Assembly (NCBI GenBank): GCA_001247695.2
Contig: LGRX02003713.1
Span: 41,414 to 105,413 of the forward strand
DNA: 64,000 nucleotides
Origin: Cymbomonas tetramitiformis
Taxonomy: Eukaryota; Chlorophyta; Pyramimonadophyceae; Pyramimonadales; Pyramimonadaceae
Reading direction: 5' to 3'
In this document: piece by piece, positions 9,585 to 20,664 of the stretch
Layout of the letters: the number at the start of each line of letters is the position of its first letter
How positions within the stretch are numbered: the first letter of the stretch is position 1
The notes under the pieces: generated by a model
The model's input: only the letters and a program-made list of their open reading frames with translations
Told to the model about the DNA's origin: nothing
Databases searched by the model: none
Translations under genes and position numbers: made by a program

Positions 9585-10136
9585 AATCGCTCACCTTTAA
9601 GAAAACCGGAGATTTTGGGCCAGCCAGCCATTCCCGTCGACTTGGGTACCCCCCCTTCCCCCGCCAGCGTCGCGTCCTAAGAGAATCGCTAAGAATAAGG
9701 AATTTCGGATTTCGAGCCAGCCAGCTAATTTCTTAAACTCATCCACGTCCACGTAACTCAGCCCAGCAGCTTTCTTAAAATTTAGAGAGTCCACCACTGT
9801 TACCAACTGTTGAACTGTACAATATGGACCCAGAGAGCCGTGCGCAGCTCAAAGAATTGAAGCAAGACTATGACGACGCGATTATTTCTGAAGCTGACTA
9901 CTTAGAACTTAAAGATATCGTGCTAAACGCTGTCAAGTCAAAAAATTCCCATTTTTCATAGAATTTAAGAGAATCCACTCTCGGTGATCTGCCAGCAACC
10001 AATTTCCTTATTTTGGAGAATTTCCTTAGCAAAAAAAACCAGCCAGCTATTCTCATCAACTTGGGTACCCCCCCTCCCCCAAAACGCTGGCTGCTTCCTT
10101 AACGTCGAGTTTCCTTAAAGGTGAGCGATTACTGTA
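9580..10136. mobile_element. pogo-like non-autonomous element A
   Basis: The right end reads CTTAAAGGTGAGCGATTACT-G-TA and the left end TA-CATAATCGCTCACCTTTAAG, so the termini are inverted repeats flanked by TA, as in Tc1/mariner-pogo elements (the left terminus carries a substitution relative to CAGTAATC). The same terminal repeat ends the element at 22198-22546. Near each end is CCAGCCAGC followed by a GACTTGGGTACCCCCCC-like string, possible subterminal transposase-binding sites. It encodes only the 45-aa peptide described separately, so it must be mobilised by another copy. Confidence 0.75.
9824..9961 (+). CDS. 45-aa SHOCT-like peptide in pogo-like element
   Basis: The frame begins MDPESRAQLKELKQDYDDAI and continues ISEADYLELKDIV. 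It has the pattern of the short SHOCT-type helical domain (Leu-Lys-x-Leu, then an aspartate turn, I-S/T-x-x-[DE]-[FY]-x-x-x-K). A homologous peptide with the same MDP start lies in the different TIR element at 13044-14154. The reading frame ends after 45 codons, so it is probably the first exon or a remnant of a longer protein of the autonomous element. The comparison with SHOCT is by eye. Confidence 0.5.
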   Translation: MDPESRAQLKELKQDYDDAIISEADYLELKDIVLNAVKSKNSHFS

Positions 10137-10143
10137 TGTATGT

Positions 10144-10607
10144 NNNNNNNNNNNNNNNNNNNNNNNNNNNNNNNNNNNNNNNNNNNNNNNNNNNNNNNNN
10201 NNNNNNNNNNNNNNNNNNNNNNNNNNNNNNNNNNNNNNNNNNNNNNNNNNNNNNNNNNNNNNNNNNNNNNNNNNNNNNNNNNNNNNNNNNNNNNNNNNNN
10301 NNNNNNNNNNNNNNNNNNNNNNNNNNNNNNNNNNNNNNNNNNNNNNNNNNNNNNNNNNNNNNNNNNNNNNNNNNNNNNNNNNNNNNNNNNNNNNNNNNNN
10401 NNNNNNNNNNNNNNNNNNNNNNNNNNNNNNNNNNNNNNNNNNNNNNNNNNNNNNNNNNNNNNNNNNNNNNNNNNNNNNNNNNNNNNNNNNNNNNNNNNNN
10501 NNNNNNNNNNNNNNNNNNNNNNNNNNNNNNNNNNNNNNNNNNNNNNNNNNNNNNNNNNNNNNNNNNNNNNNNNNNNNNNNNNNNNNNNNNNNNNNNNNNN
10601 NNNNNNN
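10144..10607. other. assembly gap (464 N)
   Basis: Run of undetermined bases. The pogo-like element ends 8 bases before it, so the gap may hide repeats. Nothing can be said of its content. Confidence 1.
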
Positions 10608-11370
10608 CCCCCCCGGATGGCTTCGCCCCGATTCCCTCCACCGAGGTAGGTTCCTGTTCTACTGTTGTGGTCGTGATTGTGATTGTCCTGTGTCCACCCC
10701 CTGGTGGGAGGGTGATGCTTTTCTTTGGGCTTGCTGCACAGGTATGTATGTTCTGCTATCACGATGGGGTGACACCAGTCACTTTTGGCAAGACAGGATT
10801 CTCTCAGTACCCTCCTATTGTTACTTATCACATATTTATGCATATGTATCAGGCTCGATGTACTGCTAAGCAGGTAGGCAGTGTCTAGCATACAGTTTGT
10901 GGGGGTCCTAGCTCGATCGAGCTCAAAGTAGTGCTGTTCTTTTTCACCATGTCTTCTTTTCTTCTTTTGCCCGTGCAGCTTTGCTGTTTTCTCACTTCTT
11001 AAGGGCTGCTCTGTTTCGGCGCGGGGGCATGGCCCCCTTGCCGCCTTTCTGCCCCACCAGAGGGGAGCCTCTGGCGGTACTCTCCGTGGCTCCTCTGGAG
11101 TTCATTTTCTCAGAATTTTTCTGCGGTTGTAATCTGCGGTTGGTATCTGCGGTTGAATATACAGTTTGGCCTTCCGGCGCTTTTCGGCAGTTGTAGCTAC
11201 AGTGGGGTGCTGGGTTCTGTTTTTCGGCCGAGGTTAGTACAAGAAAACGATATGCATCACACAAACTTACCTGCCGCCTACCTGCCGTCGCGCTGGAATC
11301 TTCATCTGTGCCGTTGCCATCACGCAGAAATTTGAAAATTAACACTAAAAATATGAATTTCACTACATCT
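10608..11370. other. no supported gene
   Basis: Short overlapping frames on both strands with no recognisable motif; a C-rich stretch follows the gap. It may contain the 3' part of the transposase remnant to its right, but no tnp2 motif was seen left of 11371. Confidence 0.5.
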
Positions 11371-12254
11371 CTAAATACCGTTGGACCCCGCGGCCCACAC
11401 CGGGGTGGCACGCTCATCGGTGACGGCGAGAAGTGCCTCATGGACATATAGCCCAAGGTTTCGGAGTTGATGCATGCCGTCAAGGATGACATTCTTGGAA
11501 AGATCAAAATACGGCAAACGAGCTAGTGCCGATGGGAACTTCACACCGGTTTCGCCGATTTCCTCCTCCAACACTTCCTGAAGATTGGCCGCATTCTTAC
11601 ACGTGATAAGCAAAACGTGTCGTTGGCTCGCGCGTCGAATGGACTCGTCGGTCTTTGGTACGGCGGACCCTGCGTACAATAACAGGAAGACGCTCAGATG
11701 ACACCCGAAAGATGTTATGAATACATTCGGCATGTCTTTGGGGAAAGCGGACCTGGCGGATCTTGCTCGCAAAACTTGTACAACATCTTATTTAGATGCG
11801 GGCATTTCCCCTGCCCCCGGATCAAACATTTTGCACACGCACAGAAGCTGCCCACGCCCATAATGTCCATCGCATCGACGAGCCCTACATAGTCGAACAC
11901 GGCGGCAAGAAGCATCGCCCGGCATTGGAACACGTCGTCCGTGAAGGAGTCCCAACATGGAAAACCAGCTTCCTAAAGTTCCAAAAGCTCGTCTACCAAC
12001 TTCTCGTAGAGGATGGTGGTGTTCTTCGGCTTCCCCGCCATCATTCCCCACAACTCAAGGTTTACAAACTTCTTGCGGATTTCCGGTGGCAAGTTCAACA
12101 CTTGAAAGTAGATAGGAGGGGAAACCCCCGACTTGTCTTTCCAAACGGTGGCCCCGTCGGCGCAAAGCATGAGGATGACGTTGCGAGGGTCCTTGAAGAA
12201 GTCGGGATATGCAGCGTGCTTCGCCTTCCACTCAGATCCATCTGCAAGATACAT
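11371..12254 (-). pseudogene. CACTA/Plavaka-type tnp2 transposase remnant
   Basis: Read on the minus strand, consecutive blocks match the order of tnp2-type transposases: DGSEWKAKHAAYPDFFKDPR followed by NVILMLCADG; NLPPEIRKKFVN, then MMAGKPKN and YEKLVDELLEL; DDVFQCRAMLLAAVFDY, then CAKCLIRG; and, in another frame, LPYFDLSKNVILDGMHQL. The first and third blocks are in the same frame but separated by a TAG where a Trp codon (the W of the usual ELLxLW) is expected at about 11970. A frameshift precedes the last block. A CTTGCAG at the minus-strand side of 12242 could be the 3' splice site of an upstream intron. The element is dead and truncated; no termini were found. Confidence 0.8.
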
Positions 12255-12725
12255 AAATACAACTTAAATTCATTCAAGTAGTAGGAATGTCAATCAGGAA
12301 GTCATACGGAAGATGTACGGAAGACATTCTGCGCATCTTCTGCACGTCTTCGGGGCGATGCAAGATATGCTCTATCAATGTGTTACTCGCCGGGAATGTC
12401 TTCCAGAATGCCTTCCTCAGACTTTTCCCGCGTGGCGTGCGAACGCATGTGCCCAGCAATCCAGCAGGTCTGACGGCCCGATTTTTATTTTTCTTTAGGC
12501 CCGTATTCGGCCAAAACGGTCGAGGAAGAAAAATGCCCGAAAATTTGAACTTAAGTATGGGGGTTTGATAAAAAGTGGCATGAAATGCCTATATTTTTGG
12601 CCGAAGTTTGGCCGGATCATATTTTTGTGCGGCCCGAGGGCGAAAGCCCCTTCGGCCCGCTTTCGGCCCGGAGGGATTTTTGGGACCCTCTCACGGCCTC
12701 GGGCCGCGGCCAATCCCCATAGGAT
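12255..12725. other. no supported gene; CGGCCCG-rich stretch
   Basis: At 12600-12720 there are many overlapping GGCCCG/CGGGCC strings that can fold on themselves. The 61-aa minus frame at 12274-12459 could be an upstream exon of the tnp2 remnant, but there is no motif to support that. Confidence 0.4.
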
Positions 12726-12940
12726 ATGTTCCCTGCCTATGTGCTTAATAAAGAAAGGGGGGATACCTTTTCTGTTAGGAAGACTAACATCCCTGCCAGC
12801 AGTGTCTTTAATGCTGATGATCGATTGATTAAAGCGGATATCCAAACACCAAGTTCTACATCGGCCGAAATTATCGGGCTCCGACTTCTCTTAGAGGACC
12901 AAAAGGACCACATTCTAAAGTCCGTGACTCCAATGATACA
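12726..12940 (+). pseudogene. LINE RNase H domain, N-terminal part
   Basis: The frame ends with SSTSAEIIGLRLLLEDQ, which matches the Ser-x-x-x-Ala-Glu-Leu helix of RNase H and contributes its catalytic glutamate. It runs without interruption to the CA target duplication at 12939-12940, where the TCAAGGTA MITE is inserted. Joined to 14305 it continues in the same frame into MATITAVNKD, consistent with the next RNase H strand and helix. Confidence 0.6.
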
Positions 12941-13043
12941 TCAAGGTATGGCTTACGCGAAGGTAATTTGAGACAAAACTTATCTTGTTCCGTTGACCGA
13001 GTATGTAAAGCTTGGTAGGCAATAACTCGAACTTTCAACCGTA

Positions 13044-14154
13044 CAGTAAAGACCGGTATATAAGAAGCCGGGGAAATTTTGCCAGCGGCTGGCTTCTTAA
13101 TCGACGGTCATGGATTTGCCTTTGCCAGCGTGGGCACGTTTCTTAATTTGGCAAAATCCTGACCATCGGAAATCCAAATCCAGCGTGTGCCGCTTCTTAA
13201 ATCGGCAAAATTTTCTGATTCCAGATTCGCCAACGTGATCCAGCGCTCAGCTTCTAATCTTGGGGGTCCAACTTCTGACTGTCGACCAGCGTCGAAGTTC
13301 TTAATTTCGGCTTTTAAAACCCAGAAACCGACACACAGACTTGTAGACCCAGCGGTGACTTCTTATTTCAGGTGTATTTCTTGGAGCTCACAGAGCTCTT
13401 GTAGGATGGATCCAGCAGTGAAGGCTTCTTTGCAGCAATTGAAGCAGCTGTTAGACCGCGGTGAAATTAGCAGTTCCGACTTCAAAGCCGAGAAAAGCAA
13501 GCTATTGTCACTCGCGGGCGGATTTGTATACGCCTGACAAACGCGATTCAATCCGAGTTAAAAGAGCTGGCAGAATTTTTAGCGCTTGAAATATTAGACA
13601 CCTCTGAGTATGTCGCACAGAAGCGCAACGTTTTGGACGGAACAGTGTCCAAGACACAGGACATTCCAGCACTCACCAGTGATGCTCAGCAGTCAGAGAT
13701 TACTTTCGAAGTCGAGACGCATAAGACCGCCCACAACCGATACCATGCCATGATGCATACGTAATGAGAATACTTATTGTGTACCTTCAGTACTGCATAT
13801 GCATTGTGCTTGTGATCATCCAAAACTTCTCAAGTGTATTGAACCTTAATAATGGTTGCATTCTTCGAAGTATAGATATACATATATACATATAGATATA
13901 TATCGATACGTTGTATACGATTAATTGAGAACGAGTTCACTGGATCGATATTCATGATACGGCTTCTTAAATCGATCATTTTAATGTAGCCTCTTCTCGA
14001 AATTCCAGCGGTATAGCTTCTTAAAATGGCATTTTTTCTATCGCCATCCGTTTTTCTCCCAGCGGCTGGCTTCTTAGCCGGCTTCTTAATTTTTGGGCAA
14101 AAAGCCAGCGGCTGGCTTCTTATAGCCGAGCTTCTTATATACCGGTCTTTACTG
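13044..14154. mobile_element. pogo-like non-autonomous element B, nested in MITE
   Basis: The termini are CAGTAAAGACCGGTATATAA (+GAAG) and its exact inverse, flanked by TA (13042-13043, 14155-14156). Start, target and layout resemble pogo/Emigrant elements of Tc1/mariner. Inside there are many CCAGCG(GCTGG)CTTCTTA strings at both ends, likely subterminal binding sites. It carries a broken two-repeat SHOCT-like ORF and no transposase. Confidence 0.85.
13406..13764 (+). pseudogene. tandem SHOCT-like protein remnant in pogo-like element
   Basis: The first frame (13406-13537) reads MDPAVKASLQQLKQLLDRGE then ISSSDFKAEKSKLL. After a shift near 13537, the adjacent frame to 13764 reads SELKELAEFLALEILDTSEY then VAQKRNVLDG. 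Both have the LKxL...[IL][SD][ST]x[DE][FY]xxxK spacing, so the ancestral protein had two copies of the motif. The first is homologous to the peptide at 9824-9961 in a different element. A transposase accessory or oligomerisation domain is possible; this is inference. Confidence 0.5.
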
Positions 14155-14304
14155 TAGGATATCTAAAATGCACCACGATAAAGATATTTGACCGATGATT
14201 TTTTCATCCGCCATGCACTTTGTCCACAATAGACAGTCAGCGGACCAAAATAACGAGTTATAAGTTTTGTCTCAAATCACCTTCGCGTAAGCCATACCTT
14301 GACA

Positions 14305-15512
14305 TGCCATTGACCCAATGGCAACGATCACGGCGGTAAATAAGGACAGGAAAACTGTCAGTGCTCGTGAGAAGCTACGGGAACCAAACCGACGTGAACT
14401 GCAGGCAGTCAGATTAATCCTAGAGGATCTTGGCTTCTATCGTGGAGAAGACCACAACAGGATCATCCTTAAATGGATTAGGGGGCATAATAATGATAGA
14501 CTTCATGATGGAGTTGATAGAGCAGCAAAGAGAGCCTCTTTCAGAAAAGGGGCAAACGCTCCCCGTTTCGACCCTTACGAAGAACTACCCTATTCTCTCT
14601 TTTATATGGAAGTGCCAGTTGCAGGAGACATCCGGAACCACATCAGGAGAATCCAACGCCTTACTCACCTTCATACCTGGAAAGCCATGTCGTCCCAAGG
14701 GAAGTATATCAGAATGCTAGAGGACCACAATGTTCCTCCCACCAAGGATATCTCAAAAGTCGCCCGTGGCTAAAGCTTATACAACGGCCAGAAGCAGAGA
14801 ACTCTTGGGCCTTCAAGCTTCACCCGCACGGTCACATAAGCTGGGTGTCACCACCTCACCTGACTGCCCGTACTGCCAAACAGGAACCAAATGCACCTTC
14901 TCTCACATTCAATCGGAATGCCCGGGCCCAGGTAACTCGCTTGTACACCTTAGAGGAGAACAAGATGATGAACTAAAAAAGCATGTGGCGGCTGAGCTTA
15001 CAGGGGAACCAAAGCTGCCGAATCGTGGAAAGGGCTCCTCCTTCATCGACATTTGCTCTGAAACTCTTTTTCCACTTGCTGACCTTCGCGACGAGATGAA
15101 GCGGGAGCTCTACCTCCCAGCATCGCCTGAATCAGGAATGTACCGCCCATCCGCTTCCAAGAAGGGGATCATTGCTGTGACAACACTTCCGGATGTAAAC
15201 ACTCAGAGCGGCAATAATGTGTGCCCTGAACTCCAATATGCTAGGAAACAAGAGTTTTGGAAACTCCTGTCGTGGCACTATCTCTCAAAGAAAGAGTTTC
15301 CGTCACCGCTCTCACGATATGCCGCACGTGCACACGACATTCATACAACACTCAAAGCGTGTAGAGATGAGTCGGGTGACCCCAAAAAACTGCTACGCCA
15401 TTCGAAGAAGCCTTCTTGACATCATCATTGACGACCGTGGACTAAACGAGAATGGATGTGAACTGTTTTGTAACCCACTGAACTCACACCCTAGGATCCA
15501 TTCGAGAAGATG
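14305..15512 (+). pseudogene. LINE RNase H C-terminal part, zinc finger and start of C-terminal domain
   Basis: ILKWIRGHNNDRLHDGVDRA at about 14460-14530 is the last RNase H motif (Trp, Gly-His, then the catalytic Asp). About 115 residues later CPYCQTGTKCTFSHIQSECP is the zinc finger found at the end of many LINE ORF2 proteins. Frameshifts occur near 14740-14770 and near 15400. The frame reaches the AGATG target duplication (15508-15512) of the LTR element and resumes in frame at 20665. Confidence 0.7.
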
Positions 15513-15664
15513 TGCTGGAATAGTCACACCGCCTGATTATGTGACTCTTCCCGTAGTAGTGTCTGTGACTGTCACCCGAACCAGAACCCTAACTGTCTAT
15601 GCCCATATAATGGGTTAACTTATCAACTTTATTACATTCTGAGAAAACTATCACTGAGTGAATA

Positions 15665-17484
15665 GATAAAGCCTATCGGACACCAGGTGGGAAGGATGTC
15701 ATAGCCTGATCGCGTCATGGTGACCTGAAATCGCGACCTGACCTCATGAAGGCGTGACACAAGCGTTGCCACGCTCGTGTCGCCGGCGATTTCTGGCGAA
15801 ATCGCTTCCTCACGCCACGTCAGTCGTCACGCGTTGTCGCTCGCGGGAAAACTGTTACCTCACGGAAATTCATATGTCGCTTTGTACAAAATCTGTCGTT
15901 TTCTACAGTTTTCCGATGTACTTAAATATGGAATTTACCACAGGTCCCATGCCATCTTCACTGAAAACGTGAAAAGTCCATTCTATATTTTAAAGCATAT
16001 AATTATATTATTGTATTATTGTTTAAAGCATATAATCGTATAATCATATAATTATATAAAGAAATTACGGAATCTAATATATTTACTGTACGTCATAATA
16101 TACACAAGTATTATATTTATATTTGTATTTATAACATACTGTCTGGTATGGAGACGAGGGCGATATGGTGGGGGGAAGGTGGGGAGGGGGGGGGAGGTTG
16201 GATATGTCGATAGCCGCGCAGGGGGTGGGGGAGGAGCCGGACGGATCCATGGACATAAAAGTCGGGTATTGACGCCCGATATTGTTTTATCGATTAATCG
16301 CAGAAATCGTGCCTATCGATTTTATTCCGTTGCCGAAATAATAATAAAAACACCCTCCACCCGCCCGGCCCCCATAGTTGATTTAATTTATCCCCCGCCC
16401 CCCACATTAATAAAATAAATCAAATCTTATTAAATATAATACTTGTGTGTGTGTGTGGGGGTTGATGGTTGGGGCCGGCACACCCTGCCCCATGCCCCAC
16501 TTGCACACCCTATGCCCCATGCTCCACCCAGCACCCTGCCCCATGCCCCTGCGGAACCATCCCTGCCCCTGGAGCGGACCTTATGCCCCATGCCCCACTG
16601 GACCGTATGCCCCATGCCCCATGGCACAACCGTATGCCCCATGCCCACGGCATGCCCCAGATGTACCCCCACACACACATAAGTAATATGTATGCCCCCC
16701 ACACACACATAAGTATTATATTTAATAAGATTTGATTTATTTTATTAATGTGGGGGGGATAAATTAAATCAACTATGGGGGGCGGGCGGGTGGAGGGTGT
16801 TTTTATTATTATTTCGGCAACGGAATAAAATCGATAGGCACGATTTCTGCGATTAATCGATAAAACAATATCGGGCGTCAATACCCGACTTTTATGTCCA
16901 TGGATCCGTCCGGCTCCTCCCCCACCCCCTGCGCGGCTATCGACATATCCAACCTCCCCCCCCTCCCCACCTTCCCCCCACCATATCGCCCTCGTCTCCA
17001 TACCAGACAGTATGTTATAAATACAAATATAAATATAATACTTGTGTATATTATGACGTACAGTAAATATATTAGATTCCGTAATTTCTTTATATAATTA
17101 TATGATTATACGATTATATGCTTTAAACAATAATACAATAATATAATTATATGCTTTAAAATATAGAATGGACTTTTCACGTTTTCAGTGAAGATGGCAT
17201 GGGACCTGTGGTAAATTCCATATTTAAGTACATCGGAAAACTGTAGAAAACGACAGATTTTGTACAAAGCGACATATGAATTTCCGTGAGGTAACAGTTT
17301 TCCCGCGAGCGACAACGCGTGACGACTGACGTGGCGTGAGGAAGCGATTTCGCCAGAAATCGCCGGCGACACGAGCGTGGCAACGCTTGTGTCACGCCTT
17401 CATGAGGTCAGGTCGCGATTTCAGGTCACCATGACGCGATCAGGCTATGACATCCTTCCCACCTGGTGTCCGATAGGCTTTATC
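15665..17484. mobile_element. 1.82-kb palindromic (foldback) element with 7-bp target duplication
   Basis: Two arms of about 775 bp (15665-16442 and 16708-17484) are inverse copies with almost no differences; the 88-residue shadow frame in each arm is identical. The ends are GATAAAGCCTATCGGACACC and its inverse. GTGAATA is duplicated at 15658-15664 and 17485-17491, and the uninterrupted site with a single copy is present in the 3' LTR at 20624-20632. The arms contain a G-rich block and AT-rich blocks; the 265-bp centre is a CCCCATGCC-rich tandem array. No credible protein is encoded. Confidence 0.9.
16443..16707. repeat. CCCCATGCC-rich centre of palindrome
   Basis: Degenerate repeats of GCCCCATGCCCCA with short GT/CA dinucleotide runs at both sides. 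Frames here are artefacts of the repeat. Confidence 0.8.
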
Positions 17485-17910
17485 GTGAATATATCCCGGG
17501 TCTTAGGGGTATATCCAACAGGTTTGGACCCACGCACTCTTTATTTAGACACTGCGAATTTTGGCCATGTCTGGCTAAACAGCGACGCTTGAGATGGAGT
17601 GAGGGGCTCCTCTAGAGGCACGGCGGAGCGGTATGGCCTAGCTGATGTCTGGTTGATTGGATTTACGGGAAGCTTGTGCACGAGGCGGGCTTCATTTTCC
17701 TCGCTACGCGTTGGTTGACGTTGGAAATTTTGGTCGGATCCGACACCACTTTCCTTGGCCGCGTCACTCTGCATCCACATGCACGTGGGGAGATCATTAC
17801 GCCACAGCTTTCCCTTGCTTTCCTCGACAACCGCATTACGACTTTTGGCCGCCGCTCCTTCCGCACCTCGCCCCATTTTCCCTCACTTCGTCTCTACAGT
17901 CTCTTTTATC

Positions 17911-20264
17911 ATGGTTGCGACTAGATTGACTTCGAGTATGGCGTCACGCCGATGTTCTCTAGCGACGATTTTCGACTCGGCTGCCGCCCGTAATTCGGTG
18001 ACGCCGGCTACGCCGGCACCTGCTGGTGTTCCGGCTGCGAACTCCGCTCAGGTAGTTTTCCTGGCGGGGGTTCGCTCATTGACCCGTGAGCGCTTCGACG
18101 AGAGCGTGGCGAAGCACGTCATCCGAAAGTGTTTCCGTGAGAAACATGAGAGATTCACCGGCACTGAGTCCAACGCGCAGGTGCTCCTCGCGAAGCTGGT
18201 GCCTGCCCTCCAGGAGGCATTCGAGGCACATGACGTTTTATTTGCACCGCTTTTCGACTTGGAGGACTCCACGTTGGCCGTCCGCTCCGAGGCCAACAAA
18301 TTGCTATTTTCAACTCTCGAGCTCATCGTGTGTCCCGCCTCTCCGGCGGGGGACTGGCTCGAGGCGTCGGCCGCGTTGCACCCGCTGGTTGGCAAGTGGG
18401 TCTTGCTGGAATTCGCACGTCGTCTGCTGAACTCCGGTGCACCCTTCCAGGGGACATCGGACCTCCTTGGCGTCCGCTTCAAGGCCTACTACACCGACCC
18501 GTCGGATTCCGTCACGGACTTAAACGCGGCCTTGCGGTCCGCGAGGAGGAGGAACACGCTGGACGATGACGAGGTGAAGGAGCTGTTTATCACGGCGCTG
18601 GATCCGACGTTCTACGCGCCGGTGGTGTCGCGGCTTTTCACGCATCAGCAACGGGCGGCCGTGGACCTCTTGATCATGCAGCAATGGGTGAAGATCGAGT
18701 GCTACGCTCGGCACGTCCAGGCCGGTGCGCACACTGCCACCCTGTCCGCAGCGGCCGTGGCCACTGACGGTGACGGCTCGCAGCTGTCCGACCTCACGGC
18801 CATCATCCTCGACGTGAAGCGGCAGCTGAAGGTCCTCACGGACAAGGTCAACGGGCGGGTTTCACCCCACGAGCGGACAAGAACAAAATCGGCAACGGGG
18901 GAGGCGGCTCCGGTGTGCGGTTTGCGGCTGGTGACCTCCCGGCTGGGGGGAACTGGTCGCAGTCGCATGGGAAGAAGCGCGTTGCCTTTCACAAAGGCAG
19001 CGGCGACTTCGTCCCGTTTTGCGGGAATTCGACATGCAAGAAGGACGACGCGCGCCACTGGCACCGCGACTGTCCAAATGGCGGCAAGCACGGCGCTGGG
19101 GGAAGCTCCCACAGCTTCTCCCTCGGTGACATCGAGAACGAGTTACTGGCGGAGCAGTTCCAGGCGGCGATGGACGAGCACGGTGGCGAGAGATTCGAGG
19201 CGCTCTGCCTTCTGGCGCGGGGCAAGCCGGAGATGCTCGACGGCGTTTCGGCGTGTGCCTTCGGGCTCGAGCCGGAGCGGCAAAATGGTGCGTTGCAGGA
19301 CTTTCTGCCCTACTGCCAGCCTGTCACCCACATGGGGGGCTTCACAGTAGGTGGTGTGGCAAGCGGGATCTCGGCTGCCGCTTGCACGCATGTCCGCGAG
19401 GACGCACGGCCGGCGCCACCGCCGGCGGCAATCACGCATGTCTACCCTGACGAGTCGGATGCGTCCGACGACGGTGTCGTGCTGCCGGTGGACCCCATGT
19501 ACGCACACGAGCCCGACCTCTGCTTTGCGGACAGGATCGCGCAGATGGGTGGGCTTTCGATCACAGCTGAGGGCAAGGACTTGGCAATGCGGTACATGCA
19601 CGCCGAGTCGGAGACCGACTCTTACGACAGCGATGTGGACGAGTCTGCTGCTGGGTGTGACCCGGCTGACAGTGAGGATGCGGTTCGGCAGCCTCCAGCA
19701 CCTCGGCAGCGATGCGGTACACCGCCTTGGGGGTTTGGCCGCTCTTCGGCAATTGTTGTGATGGTGTGTGCGCTCTTTTGTGTTTGCGCCACCGCGGCGC
19801 CACTCTCCGCTGCGACTCTTGACGAAGCATGCGCACCGGGCCGCACCGGCCTGGAGGTCGGTGGTGCTACTGAGGCAACCACGAGCACATCTCCATTAAC
19901 TTTTACGGCTTTGACATGCTGCGAGGCCGGCTTGGGCACTGCGGCACCGGCTGCTGTTCCACCGCGCCGGCACGGCCGGCACCGTGCTCGACAGGGGCTT
20001 CATAATGCGAACATTGGGCTTTATGTCCCGGTACACCCGCCCCCTCCACCGCTGCTCTGGGATGCTCCACCGTCACCGGATTATTCACCGGGACCCACTA
20101 CACACGAGGAGGAGGGGGAAGGTCCCTCACACGGCGATCGAGACTTTTCCGATTTCTTCTGTGACTCCACGAATGATTCAATCACGGCATCGGCAACTTC
20201 AATTTACGGCACTATGACTGTGATGCGGGCTGGCACAGCAGTGCAACCGCCAACTAGTGGCTAG
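17911..20264 (+). pseudogene. Gag-like protein with zinc knuckle (one frameshift)
   Basis: The ATG at 17911 opens a protein of about 780 residues. The N-terminal 310 residues are helical and Gag-like (repeated Leu/Ala with LFITALDPTFYAPVV). A frameshift near 18855 moves to the second frame, where CGNSTCKKDDARHWHRDC (about 19020-19075) is a CCHC-like knuckle. The C-terminal half is low-complexity with acidic serine clusters and one hydrophobic stretch (AIVVMVCALFCVCATAAPL) that could cross a membrane. Gag would package the element RNA. The frameshift may be decay; I see no slippery heptamer. Confidence 0.7.
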
Positions 20265-20478
20265 AAAGTACATCATGCCGCTCCTGCACAGTGACTTTGA
20301 CCGTAGCTGTATGTGCAGAGGGGTCCGATGACGGACCGGTTTCAGATTTTCAACTCTTGACTGGGAACAACCCTGCCAGAAAGGACAGGCCTTCCCCTAG
20401 AACTCAGTTTCCACCGCTTTAGATGGTGTTTGTTCAAGGGTTACAACTTCGGCTGCCCGGTCACCACGCTAGGTGGTG

Positions 20479-20659
20479 TGCTGGAATAGTCACACCGCCT
20501 GATTATGTGACTCTTCCCGTAGTAGTGTTTGTGACTGTCACCCGAACCAGAACCCTAATTGTTTATGCCCATATAACGGGTTAACTTATCAACTTTATTA
20601 CATTCTGAGAAAACTATCACTGAGTGAATATATCCCGGGTCTTAGGGGTATATCCAACA
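20479..20659 (+). repeat. 3' LTR (181 bp)
   Basis: Intact copy of the LTR, including the empty insertion site GTGAATA of the palindromic element. Followed by the AGATG duplication. Confidence 0.9.
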
Positions 20660-20664
20660 AGATG

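Larger units (their letters stand above)
12941..14302. mobile_element. TCAAGGTA-type MITE, interrupted
   Basis: The terminal inverted repeats are 43 bp with one mismatch (TCAAGGTATGGCTTACGCGA at the left; complement at the right, ending ACCTTGA at 14302). They are flanked by the 2-bp duplication CA (12939-12940, 14303-14304). Without the internal pogo-like insertion it is about 250 bp and has no coding capacity. The first 22 bases match 18 of 22 in the MITE at 36005-36268, so both belong to one family. Confidence 0.8.
15513..17520 (+). repeat. 5' LTR, interrupted by palindromic element
   Basis: 15513-15664 and 17492-17520 together equal the 3' LTR. The 2008-bp span minus 1820 bp of insert and a 7-bp duplication leaves 181 bp, exactly the length of the 3' LTR. 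Confidence 0.9.
15513..20659 (+). mobile_element. gag-only LTR retrotransposon (181-bp LTRs), inserted in LINE
   Basis: The 5' LTR, once the palindromic insert is removed, and the 3' LTR are both exactly 181 bp, start TGCTGGAATAG and end ATCCAACA (TG...CA). They are nearly identical, with about four differences. The 5-bp duplication AGATG flanks the element (15508-15512, 20660-20664). The internal region (17521-20478) encodes only a Gag-like protein; there is no protease, integrase or reverse transcriptase, so it is non-autonomous and depends on another element. Confidence 0.9.

Noticed and set aside
10115..10891. Frames spanning the N run
   Set aside because: Mostly undetermined residues; cannot be supported.
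15777..16043. 88-aa frame duplicated exactly in both palindrome arms (also 17106-17372 minus)
   Set aside because: Identity follows from the palindrome itself; the peptide has no motif and ends in low-complexity AT-rich sequence.
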